Part shown: one piece after another, positions 1 through 7,023 of the stretch
How positions within the stretch are numbered: position 1 is the first letter of the stretch
How the letters are laid out: each line of letters starts with the position of its first letter
NCBI GenBank assembly: GCA_050181295.1
Contig: JBFXDI010000039.1
Location: 1 to 30,435, forward strand
Origin: JBFXDI01 sp050181295
GTDB taxonomy: Bacteria; Pseudomonadota; Alphaproteobacteria; Rhizobiales; Aestuariivirgaceae
Length of the DNA stretch: 30,435 bases
Direction: 5' to 3'
Translations under genes and position numbers: made by a program
The notes under the pieces: generated by a model
The model's database searches: none
The model's input: the letters and a program-made list of their open reading frames with translations, nothing else
What the model was told of the DNA's origin: nothing

Positions 1-324
1 CATGTCATACCAGGCTTCCGTGATCTCGCCCCGGATCACGGCGAAGCAGCACGAGCAATGATGGTCATGGATAGGCGTCGAGGCTCCCGGAGCCCAGTTC
101 ATCGCCCAGACGCTCATGTCCCTGTCGTCGAAAAGAAGGGTTCGTGTGTAGGCGCCCTGCCTGCGGTCGAGCCTCGTCCATTCGACGAGCTGCGGCTTCG
201 AAACGAACGTCCGCAGCGTCTCGCGCGCCGCCGCCAGATAAGCCTCGGCCAGGGATGCGCACATTCCGGAAAGATGGCCGAGCGTATCGGCGGTATCGGG
301 TGTTGCCCGCATCGTGGCGGTCAT
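1..324 (-). CDS. Cysteine dioxygenase-like cupin (3' end outside window)
   Basis: The first 108 residues of a cupin-fold thiol dioxygenase are present; the reading frame runs off the left edge without a stop. Residues 84-94 read PIHDHHCSCCF, which aligns with the iron-binding segment of mammalian cysteine dioxygenase (His86, His88 and the crosslinking Cys93) and happens to fall at the same numbers. The third iron-ligand histidine would lie beyond the edge. The family oxidises cysteine or other small thiols (for example 3-mercaptopropionate) to sulfinates with O2 and non-haem Fe(II). The start codon (322-324) overlaps the TGA of the upstream GntR regulator as ATGA, so the two are almost certainly co-transcribed and translationally coupled. 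The substrate cannot be told from this fragment. The extra cysteines around the motif (Cys90, Cys92) are unusual. Confidence 0.8.
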   Translation of the reverse strand, partial: MTATMRATPDTADTLGHLSGMCASLAEAYLAAARETLRTFVSKPQLVEWTRLDRRQGAYTRTLLFDDRDMSVWAMNWAPGASTPIHDHHCSCCFAVIRGEITEAWYDM

Positions 325-1040
325 CTGCTTCTCCCCTTCTCGACGCCGATCCTCACATCCAGCAGTCCGGAGCTCGAGATCAGCGCGTCGAGCACCATGG
401 CGCGCGAGGCCTCGATCTGATCGCGCGTTTCGCGCTCGGCCGCATCCGCGTTCCCGGTCACCAGCGCTTCGATCAGCGCCTGGTGCTCGTGACGGATCTC
501 GTCGGTGCGGTTGCGGACCTTCAGTCCGAAATGGAAGAGCCTCTCCATCTCCGCGAAGATGCCGGCGAGGATGGGAATGAGCCGCTCGTTGCCGACCGTC
601 GAGGCAATGAAGAGGTGGAACTCGCTGTTGGCCTGCAGGAAGCGCTCGATGCTGTCGGCGTCATTGGTCGAGTAACGGACATCGCAGAGGCCATCGAGAC
701 GCCGCAGGTCCGCCGCGTTGACCTTGCCCGCAGCGAGCCGCACGCAGGCTGTCTCCAAGATGAGGCGCGCCTGGAAGAGATCGTTCACGTCGCGAAGGGA
801 GATGGGCTTTATCTCGTAGCCCGTGCGGCGGATGGGCTTCAGCAGGTTCAACATGGAAAGGCGGTCCGCCGCGGCGCGCGCCGCAGCCCGGCCGAGCCCA
901 AAGCGGCGGGCAAGCTCCGCTTCCGGAACCACCACTCCGGGCATGAGCTCGCAACGGATGATGGCGCGGTGCAAGCGCTCGAAGGCCTTGTCGCTCTGGC
1001 GACCGGGGGACCTTTCAGCCAGCCTCAAAACATTGTTCAT
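321..1040 (-). CDS. GntR family transcriptional regulator, FCD (FadR-like) subfamily
   Basis: This 239-residue protein has an N-terminal winged-helix domain (about residues 15-80, with PGVVVPEAELARRFGLGRAA as the helix-turn-helix region) followed by an all-helical FCD effector domain (about 88-225). FCD conservation is visible in FQARLILETACVRLAA and in the histidines of FHLFIAS and HEHQALIEAL, which in this family bind metal or a carboxylate ligand. Such proteins usually repress catabolic genes and release DNA on binding an organic acid. Its TGA overlaps the ATG of the cupin dioxygenase, so it probably controls that gene's operon. A near-palindrome just upstream of its start is a candidate autoregulatory operator. 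The effector is unknown, but the linkage suggests a thiol- or amino-acid-derived acid. Confidence 0.9.
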   Translation of the reverse strand: MNNVLRLAERSPGRQSDKAFERLHRAIIRCELMPGVVVPEAELARRFGLGRAAARAAADRLSMLNLLKPIRRTGYEIKPISLRDVNDLFQARLILETACVRLAAGKVNAADLRRLDGLCDVRYSTNDADSIERFLQANSEFHLFIASTVGNERLIPILAGIFAEMERLFHFGLKVRNRTDEIRHEHQALIEALVTGNADAAERETRDQIEASRAMVLDALISSSGLLDVRIGVEKGRSR

Positions 1041-1046
1041 GTCTCA

Positions 1047-1062
1047 TTTGAACATGTTTAAA
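1047..1062. promoter_or_regulatory. Candidate operator upstream of the GntR gene
   Basis: A 16-bp near-palindrome has the perfect core AACATGTT (1051-1058) and outer TTT/AAA arms, 14 of 16 positions symmetric. It lies 7 bp upstream of the start codon of the GntR/FCD regulator, where an autoregulatory site is expected. The assignment to this regulator is inferred from position only. Confidence 0.4.
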
Positions 1063-1133
1063 GGCGTAGCTCAACATCTACATTACGAGACTCGCTTTCC
1101 TCATGCGGGTACTGCGGATCGGGATCAGCCGCT

Positions 1134-1565
1134 TTAGGCGAGCAGCGTCGCGTCCAGCGTGATGTCGGCCTTGAAGAGCTTGGAGACCGGGCAGCCCGCC
1201 TTGGCCTTGCCGGCGAGTTCCTCGAACTTCTTCTGGTCGGCGCCGGGAATGCGGGCCTTGAGCGTCAAATGCACCGCCGTGATCGCGAACCCGCCTTCCA
1301 CCTGCTCGAGCGTGACCCTGGCGGTCGTATTCATCTCGCTCGCGGTGAGGCCCGCCTCGCCGAGGATCAGCGACAGCGCCATGGTGAAGCATCCGGCATG
1401 GGCAGCGCCCAGAAGCTCTTCCGGATTGGTGCCCTTCTTGCCCTCGAAGCGGGCGGCAAAGCCGTAAGGGTAGCTGTCGAGCGCACCGCTCTCGGTCGAG
1501 ATAGCCCCCTTCCCGTCCTTCAGGCCTCCGGACCAGACGGCGCTTCCCTTGCGATTGATCTTCAT
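1134..1565 (-). CDS. osmC: OsmC family peroxiredoxin-like peroxidase
   Basis: This 143-residue protein is full length for OsmC, a cytoplasmic thiol peroxidase that reduces organic hydroperoxides and H2O2. The two catalytic cysteines are visible: Cys59 in AAHAGCFTMAL and Cys125 in AKAGCPVSK, at the same numbers as in E. coli OsmC. The pattern fits the OsmC rather than the Ohr subgroup, with the NPEELLGAAHAGC segment and the N-terminal KINRKGSAVWSG strand. An AAGGAGA Shine-Dalgarno lies just upstream of the ATG. The gene ends 93 bp before the GntR start on the same strand, so weak co-transcription is possible, but it more likely has its own promoter in the divergent region with the flavoprotein gene. 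Confidence 0.93.
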   Translation of the reverse strand: MKINRKGSAVWSGGLKDGKGAISTESGALDSYPYGFAARFEGKKGTNPEELLGAAHAGCFTMALSLILGEAGLTASEMNTTARVTLEQVEGGFAITAVHLTLKARIPGADQKKFEELAGKAKAGCPVSKLFKADITLDATLLA

Positions 1566-1671
1566 CGGCTCGTCTCCTTGCTCTTTCCTGATCAGAATTC
1601 CGGACAGTTAAGCCTCCCGGCCGGCATCCTGTCCACAGGGGCCCGAGCCGCTGCGTGCTTCGGGCGGGGCA

Positions 1672-1700
1672 TTGCAGAGCGCGAAGAACCCGGATATGTT
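1672..1700 (+). promoter_or_regulatory. Candidate sigma-70 promoter of the flavoprotein-MttB operon
   Basis: TTGCAG (1672-1677) and TATGTT (1695-1700) are separated by 17 bp. The -10 element overlaps the left edge of the inverted-repeat operator at 1698-1721, so a bound repressor would cover the -10 and start region. The match to consensus is partial (3/6 and 4/6); the call rests on spacing and position. Confidence 0.4.
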
Positions 1701-1721
1701 GTTGTACGATCGTTCAACAAG
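1698..1721. promoter_or_regulatory. TetR-type operator, copy A (shared 24-bp inverted repeat)
   Basis: A 24-bp inverted repeat has arms TTGTTG (1699-1704) and CAACAA (1715-1720) around the perfect inner palindrome ACGATCGT (1706-1713). It ends 20 bp before the start codon of the flavoprotein gene. Its reverse complement matches the site at 17718-17741 at 21 of 24 positions. Size and symmetry suit a TetR-family dimer. The BetI-like regulator encoded at 9056-9736 is the natural candidate, but that link is inferred. Confidence 0.75.
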
Positions 1722-1741
1722 ACATTGGCGGGTGAACGCCC

Positions 1742-3856
1742 ATGCCCAGGAATCCGCGCTACGACATCCTGTTCGAGCCCGTGCGCATCGGCCCCGTCAC
1801 GGCGCCTAACCGCTTCTATCAGGTGCCGCATTCCTCCGGCATGACCAACGCCAACCCGCGCGTGCGGGCCGCCTTCCGCGAGACCAAGGCCGAGGGCGGC
1901 TGGGGCGTCATCTGCACGGGCGCCTGCTCCATCCACCCGAGCGCCGATGACTCGCCCTTTCCCAACGCCACGCTCTGGGACGACGCCGACATCCGCTCGC
2001 ATGCGCTGATGACGGAGGCCGTGCACGGCCAGGGCGCGCTTGCCGGCGTCGAGCTCTGGCACGGCGGCGCCTTCAGCATGCAGCGCACCACCCGCATGCC
2101 GCCCCTTTCGCCCTCCGGCATCGCCTGGATGCCCACCCATTCGGGCTTCATGTCGCAGCAGCGCCCCAAGATCATGGACGCGCACGACATCCGCGAGCTC
2201 ATCCGCTGGCAGGCCGACGGCGCCCGGCGCGCGCTCAGCGCCGGCTTCGACATCCTCTACGTCTATGCCGGCATGGGCTACCTGCCGCACGAGTTCATGC
2301 TCTCCATCTATAATCATCGCACCGACGCCTATGGCGGATCGGTCGAGAACCGCGTGCGGCTCACGCGCCAACTCATCGACGCGACCCGCGAGGCGACGCG
2401 CGGCCGCTGTGCCGTGGCGCTCCGCATCAGCCTCCAGGAGCTGCGCGCGCGGCCAGGCAAGCATGCGGAGTCCGAGGCGCACGAGGTGATCGAGTGTCTC
2501 AAGGACGATCCCGATCTCTTCGATGTGAAGATGGACTTCAGCGCCACCGACTGCGCCGCCTCCCGCTACACGCCCGAGGGAAGCCACGAAAGCGTGGTCG
2601 GCTTCGTGAAGACGATCACGTCGAAGCCGGTCGTGGGCGTCGGCCGCTTCACCTCGCCGGACACCATGGTCTCGCAGGTTAAACGCGGCGTCCTTGACCT
2701 CATCGGCGGGGCTAGGCCTTCGATCGCCGATCCCTTCCTGCCGCGAAAGATCTCTGAGGGGCGCGAGGAGGAGATCCGCGAATGCATCGGCTGCAACATG
2801 TGCATCGCGAGCTGGCACGACGGTGTGTGGGTCCGCTGCACGCAGAATCCCACGGCCGGCGAGGAATACCGGCGCGGCTGGCACCCCGAAAAGGTGAGGC
2901 GCGACGGCTCGGGACGCGCGCTCGTGGTAGGCGGCGGCCCCTCGGGCCTCGAGGCGGCGCTCACGCTTGCCCGGCGGGGCTATGACGTGGCGCTCGCCGA
3001 CCAGCGCGAGCGGTTCGGCGGACGCCTCGCCTGGGAAGCGAAGCTCCCCGGACTGGGCCAATGGCACCGGGTCGTCGACTACCGTCTCGGGCGGCTGCGC
3101 GAGATGCCCAATGTCGAGCTCTTTCCCGCGAGCAGGCTCGTCCCGGACGACGTCCTCGATTTCGGTGCCGAGCATGTGGTGGTGGCGACGGGCGCGCGCT
3201 GGCTCAAGATGGGTTATTCGCCCGACGAGTTTCCTTTGGGCTCGCTCGACAGCCCCGGCGTCTACACACCCGACGACATCGCGGCCGGCGTCGACATCGA
3301 AGGTCCGGTCGCGGTCTTCGATTTCGACAGCTATTACATGGGAAGCGCCATCTCGGAGCGGCTGGCGCTCGAGGGCAAGGCGGTCACGCACGTCACGCCC
3401 GCCGGTTTCGTCTCCGCCTGGACGATCAACACCAACGAGCTGCCGCTCATCCACCGCTCGCTCGGCGAGAAGGGCGTGTCCGTCCTGACCCTGCAGGTCG
3501 CCACGAGCTTTGACGGAGTGACACTGGCTCTGCGTCATCTGATGACGGGCGAGGTTTCGACGCATCCCTGCCGCTCGCTGGTGGTGGTCGGGCATCGCGC
3601 GCCCGTGACGGATCTTTACGATGCGCTCCTTGCGCGCGAGGACGACCGGCGCGCCGCCGGCATGAAGACCCTCTCCCTCACGGGCGACGCGCTCGCGCCG
3701 GGCGCCATCGTGCACGCCGTCTACAACGGCCACAGGACGGCGCGGGAGCTCGAGGTCGCGGAGGCCCAGCGCCAGCCGCTGCGCGACCACGCCTTCGGGC
3801 GGCCGGATGGCGAGGATGCGGCCGAAACGCCGCATCTTCACATGGTCGGCGCCTGA
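1742..3856 (+). CDS. Trimethylamine dehydrogenase-like FMN/4Fe-4S flavoprotein oxidoreductase
   Basis: This 704-residue protein is collinear with trimethylamine and dimethylamine dehydrogenases. It has an N-terminal Old Yellow Enzyme-type TIM barrel (about 5-340), a 4Fe-4S cluster motif with Cys348, Cys351, Cys354 and Cys366, the segment TAGEEYRRGWHPEK typical of this family, and a C-terminal dinucleotide-binding region (VVGGGPSGLEAA, about 393). Several landmark residues differ, judged against my recollection of the Methylophilus enzyme. The flavin-linking Cys30 is Ser31, the substrate-bowl Tyr60 is Ala61, and His172 is Met, while Tyr169 is kept. Covalent FMN and trimethylamine binding are therefore unlikely; the substrate is probably another N-methylated compound. 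The related N-methylproline (stachydrine pathway) demethylases are an alternative model. It is first in an operon with the MttB-like gene (2-bp gap) and is preceded by operator copy A. Confidence 0.88.
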   Translation: MPRNPRYDILFEPVRIGPVTAPNRFYQVPHSSGMTNANPRVRAAFRETKAEGGWGVICTGACSIHPSADDSPFPNATLWDDADIRSHALMTEAVHGQGALAGVELWHGGAFSMQRTTRMPPLSPSGIAWMPTHSGFMSQQRPKIMDAHDIRELIRWQADGARRALSAGFDILYVYAGMGYLPHEFMLSIYNHRTDAYGGSVENRVRLTRQLIDATREATRGRCAVALRISLQELRARPGKHAESEAHEVIECLKDDPDLFDVKMDFSATDCAASRYTPEGSHESVVGFVKTITSKPVVGVGRFTSPDTMVSQVKRGVLDLIGGARPSIADPFLPRKISEGREEEIRECIGCNMCIASWHDGVWVRCTQNPTAGEEYRRGWHPEKVRRDGSGRALVVGGGPSGLEAALTLARRGYDVALADQRERFGGRLAWEAKLPGLGQWHRVVDYRLGRLREMPNVELFPASRLVPDDVLDFGAEHVVVATGARWLKMGYSPDEFPLGSLDSPGVYTPDDIAAGVDIEGPVAVFDFDSYYMGSAISERLALEGKAVTHVTPAGFVSAWTINTNELPLIHRSLGEKGVSVLTLQVATSFDGVTLALRHLMTGEVSTHPCRSLVVVGHRAPVTDLYDALLAREDDRRAAGMKTLSLTGDALAPGAIVHAVYNGHRTARELEVAEAQRQPLRDHAFGRPDGEDAAETPHLHMVGA

Positions 3857-3858
3857 CC

Positions 3859-5394
3859 ATGGCCAGGGAAGCGGCACGCCGGCGACCCGGCCGCCCCGCG
3901 CGGGCATCGGGCGGCGTCACGCAGCGGCCGTGGTCGCTGGTCGAGCTGCCCTATCGCCCGATCGAGGTGCTGAGCGAGGACCAATTGCGCGCGATCCACG
4001 AGACGGCGCTCACGGTGCTCGAGGAGATCGGCATGCGCGTGCTCGAGCCCCGCGCGCGGCAACTCTACGGCTCGGCCGGCGCGCAGGTCGACGAGGGCGA
4101 GATGCGCGTTCGCTTCGACCGGGCGCTGGTCGGCGAGCTCGTCGCGAAGGCGCCGGAACGCTTCACGCTCAAGGCGCGCAATCCGGCCCGCGACCTCAAG
4201 GTGGGCGGCCGGGACGTCATCTTCTCCTCCGTCGGAGGGCCTGCCTATGTCATGGACCGCGACAGGGGCCGGCGGACCGGCACCTATACCGAGATGTGCG
4301 ACTACCTGAAGCTCATCCAGAGCCTCAACATCCTGCATCAGGAGGGCGGCGGACCCTTCGAGCCGCTCGATCTTCCGGCCAACACCCGCCACCTCGATCT
4401 CTACTATGCGGAGATCACGCTCCTCGACAAGAACTGGCAACCCCAGACGCTCGGCCTGAAGCGCACCATCGACGCGCTGGAGATGGTGGCGATCTCGCTT
4501 GGCCGCGCGCGCGAGGCCCTTATCGACACGCCGCTCTTCACCGGCGTCATCAACACCAACTCGCCGCTGCAGCTCGACATTCCGATGGCCGAGGGCCTCA
4601 TCGCGCTCGCCGAGCACGGACAGGTCAATATCATCACGCCCTTTACGCTCGCGGGCGCCATGTCGCCCGTGACGCTCGCGGGCGCGCTGGCGCAGCAGCA
4701 TGCCGAGGCCATGGCCGGCATCGCGCTCACCCAGATCGTGCGGCCGGGCGTCCCGGCCATGTATGGCGGCTTCACCTCGAACGTCGACATGAAGTCGGGC
4801 GCGCCGGCCTTCGGCACGCCGGAATACACTCAAGCCGCGCAGGCCTCGGGCCAGCTTGCGCGCCTCATCGGCGTACCTTTCCGCTCCAGCAACGTGACGG
4901 CGGCGAACGAGGTCGACGCGCAGGCCGCCTATGAGAGCCAGATGTCGCTCTGGGGCTGCCTCATGGGCGGCGCGCATCTGATCGAGCATGCCGCCGGCTG
5001 GCTTGGCGGCGGTCTCACCGCCTCTTTCGAGAAGCTCATTCTCGATGCCGAGATGCTGCAAATGATGGCGGCCTACTTCCAGCCTTTCGAGGTCTCGCCC
5101 GCCACGCTCGCGCTCGATGCCATCCGCGAGGTCGGTCCCGCGGGCCACTATTTCGGGACAGCCCACACGCTCGAACGCTACGAGACCGCCTTCTATGCGC
5201 CGCTGGTCTCCAACTGGGACAACTTTCAGACCTGGGTGGAGCGCGGCTCGATCGATGCCACGCAGCGGGCCAACGCGATCTGGAAGCAGCTCCTTGCCGA
5301 GTATGAGCAGCCGCCGATCGATCCCGGCATCAACGAGGCTCTCAAGGACTACATGGAGCGGCGCAAGCGCGAGGGCGGCGCGCCGATGTATTGA
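3859..5394 (+). CDS. MttB-family (trimethylamine methyltransferase-like) protein without pyrrolysine
   Basis: This 511-residue protein matches the MttB superfamily in length and overall pattern. The N-terminal segment has LSEDQLRAIHETALTVLEEIG, and the barrel carries PGVPAMYGGFTSNVDMKSGA and NVTAANEVDAQAAYESQ. The frame has no in-frame UAG, so this is a non-pyrrolysine member. Characterised non-pyrrolysine relatives (MtgB, MtpB, MtcB) move a methyl group from glycine betaine, proline betaine or carnitine to a corrinoid protein. No corrinoid protein, reductive activase or cobalamin riboswitch is visible in the window, so a partner must be encoded elsewhere or the enzyme works differently. It follows the flavoprotein gene by 2 bp and should be co-regulated by operator copy A. 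A demethylation role on a quaternary amine is inferred from family and neighbour. Confidence 0.87.
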   Translation: MAREAARRRPGRPARASGGVTQRPWSLVELPYRPIEVLSEDQLRAIHETALTVLEEIGMRVLEPRARQLYGSAGAQVDEGEMRVRFDRALVGELVAKAPERFTLKARNPARDLKVGGRDVIFSSVGGPAYVMDRDRGRRTGTYTEMCDYLKLIQSLNILHQEGGGPFEPLDLPANTRHLDLYYAEITLLDKNWQPQTLGLKRTIDALEMVAISLGRAREALIDTPLFTGVINTNSPLQLDIPMAEGLIALAEHGQVNIITPFTLAGAMSPVTLAGALAQQHAEAMAGIALTQIVRPGVPAMYGGFTSNVDMKSGAPAFGTPEYTQAAQASGQLARLIGVPFRSSNVTAANEVDAQAAYESQMSLWGCLMGGAHLIEHAAGWLGGGLTASFEKLILDAEMLQMMAAYFQPFEVSPATLALDAIREVGPAGHYFGTAHTLERYETAFYAPLVSNWDNFQTWVERGSIDATQRANAIWKQLLAEYEQPPIDPGINEALKDYMERRKREGGAPMY

Positions 5395-5497
5395 GGCTCG
5401 ATCGGCCTGACCAGACCGCTGGATTCCGGGCGTCCGTGCGCCTAAGAATCGTCAGATCGGCTACGCGCGCAAGCGCGTCGGGGGGTCAGATCACACG

Positions 5498-6910
5498 ATG
5501 CCGGATGCGCACCAGGAGCTCGAGGCCAGGGTCGGGCGCCTCGCCGAGGAGCTGAGGGAGGCGCGCAACATCCAGGCGGCGACGGCCGACGTCCTCAAGG
5601 TAATCAGCGGTTCGGCCTTCGACCTAGACACGGTGCTTACAACGCTTGTCCGCTCCGCCATCGAGCTCTGCGAAGCGACGCGCGGCGTCATCTGGCTCGG
5701 CGAGGGCGAGGAGCTGTTCCTAGCCGCGCATGTGAACTATCCCGAGGAGTGGGTGAAGTTTGCGCAGACCATGTCGATAAAGCCAACTGCGGATGCGACG
5801 ACGACGTCCGGGCTTGCCGCTTTCACGGGTGAGATCCAGAACGTCGAGGATGTACCGAACGATCCGCGCTTTCGCTCGCTTGCGGCCCATCAGCTCGGCG
5901 ACTATCGCGGCGGACTGGCGGTGCCGCTGAAGCGCGATGGAAACGTCGTGGGTGTGATATCGCTGTCACGACCGGAAGCGAGGCTATTCACCGATCGCCA
6001 GATCGCACTCGTCGAAACCTTCGCGGACCAGGCCGTGATCGCGATCGAGAACTCGCGGCTCATCGCCGAACTCGAAGCGCGCAACCGCGAAGTCTTGTCG
6101 CGCTACTTCTCACCGAAACTCGCGGAGCGGTTGGCAGCCGGAACCGAGGCCGTCGAGCTCCAGGGCCAGCGACGCGAGATTGCCGTCCTCTTCACCGACA
6201 TTGCGGGCTTCACGACGCTCATCGAGTCGATCGAGCCCGGCATGCTTGGCGAGCTACTGAACGGCTACCTCGCCGGGATGACGTCGATCGTGTTCGCGCA
6301 CGACGGCACGATCGCCAAGATCGTGGGCGATGCATTGCACGTCCTCTTCGGGGCGCCTGGCGAGCAGCCCGATCATGCCGAGCGCGCGGTCGCCTGCGCG
6401 CTCGACCTGGACCGCTTCTCGCAAGAGTTTCGGGAAACCTGGGCGGAGAAAGGAATTCCTCTCGGCCCGACGCGCATCGGCGCCAATGCCGGTCCGGCGA
6501 TCGTCGGCAACTTCGGCGGAGGACGCTTCTTCGACTACACGGCCTATGGCGACACGATCAACATCGCGGCACGGCTGGAGGCGGCCAACAAGCAGCTCGG
6601 CACCCGCATCTGCGTCAGCGAGAGCATCGCACGAAAGGCGCCCGGCTTTCGCGGGCGACCCGTCGGCGATCTCGTTCTCAGGGGGCGGAAGGAGCCATTG
6701 CCAGCCTTCGAGCCGATGCGGCCCGAACAGCACAATAATCCCTCGGTTCAAGGCTATCTCGCAGCCTTCGAGAAGCTCAAGTCCGGCGATCCCGGCGCGC
6801 TTGGAGCGTTCGCGGCCGAAGTCGGGAAGCGGCCCGATGACCAGCTTGCGACCTTCCACCTCAAGCGGCTTCTGAACGGCGCAACCGGAACGCGGATCGT
6901 GATGGAGTGA
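5498..6910 (+). CDS. GAF-domain class III adenylate cyclase
   Basis: This 470-residue protein has a short N-terminal coiled coil (about 1-30), a GAF sensory domain (about 40-185), a linker helix, a class III nucleotide cyclase domain (about 225-400) and a poorly conserved tail. Both metal aspartates are present (Asp234 in VLFTDIAGF, Asp278 in KIVGD), as are the transition-state residues Asn355 and Arg359. The base-recognition pair is Lys274 and Thr348 (FDYTAYGD), the Lys/Thr combination of class IIIb adenylate cyclases, so cAMP is the likely product. No transmembrane segment is seen; the enzyme should be cytoplasmic and gated by a ligand or redox signal at the GAF domain. It stands alone, 103 bp after the MttB-like gene and convergent with the next gene. 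No clear terminator separates it from the preceding operon. Confidence 0.92.
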   Translation: MPDAHQELEARVGRLAEELREARNIQAATADVLKVISGSAFDLDTVLTTLVRSAIELCEATRGVIWLGEGEELFLAAHVNYPEEWVKFAQTMSIKPTADATTTSGLAAFTGEIQNVEDVPNDPRFRSLAAHQLGDYRGGLAVPLKRDGNVVGVISLSRPEARLFTDRQIALVETFADQAVIAIENSRLIAELEARNREVLSRYFSPKLAERLAAGTEAVELQGQRREIAVLFTDIAGFTTLIESIEPGMLGELLNGYLAGMTSIVFAHDGTIAKIVGDALHVLFGAPGEQPDHAERAVACALDLDRFSQEFRETWAEKGIPLGPTRIGANAGPAIVGNFGGGRFFDYTAYGDTINIAARLEAANKQLGTRICVSESIARKAPGFRGRPVGDLVLRGRKEPLPAFEPMRPEQHNNPSVQGYLAAFEKLKSGDPGALGAFAAEVGKRPDDQLATFHLKRLLNGATGTRIVME

Positions 6911-6940
6911 CCCGATCGTCCGTGGCGGAGCCGAAGTCCT

Positions 6941-7020
6941 CGTCATTGCCGTGCTTGACCCGGCAATCCCTTGTCTTCGTGCAGGCGGCTAGAGGATGGC
7001 CGGCCGGACATGCCGAGGAC
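6941..7020. repeat. Palindromic intergenic repeat between convergent genes
   Basis: A degenerate palindromic element begins with CGTCATTGCCG and contains a perfect 7-bp stem, ATTGCCG (6945-6951) with CGGCAAT (6961-6967). Its right end, GGATGGCCGGCCGGACATGCC, resembles the opposite end of dispersed alphaproteobacterial palindromes of the GTCATTGCCGGGC type. It fills the gap between the convergent cyclase and hydrolase genes, where it could also act as a bidirectional terminator. Confidence 0.6.
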
Positions 7021-7023
7021 ATG

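Noticed and set aside
3700..3900. Cobalamin riboswitch or attenuator before the MttB-like gene
   Set aside because: The gene starts 2 bp after the previous stop codon, leaving no leader. The leader of the whole operon (after about 1707) is also too short for a riboswitch.
1592..3907. A minus-strand open frame of about 770 codons
   Set aside because: It is the antisense shadow of the trimethylamine-dehydrogenase-like gene, whose sense product has clear family motifs.
3859..5394. Pyrrolysine-containing MttB
   Set aside because: There is no in-frame UAG in the 511-codon frame, and no pyl genes are visible.
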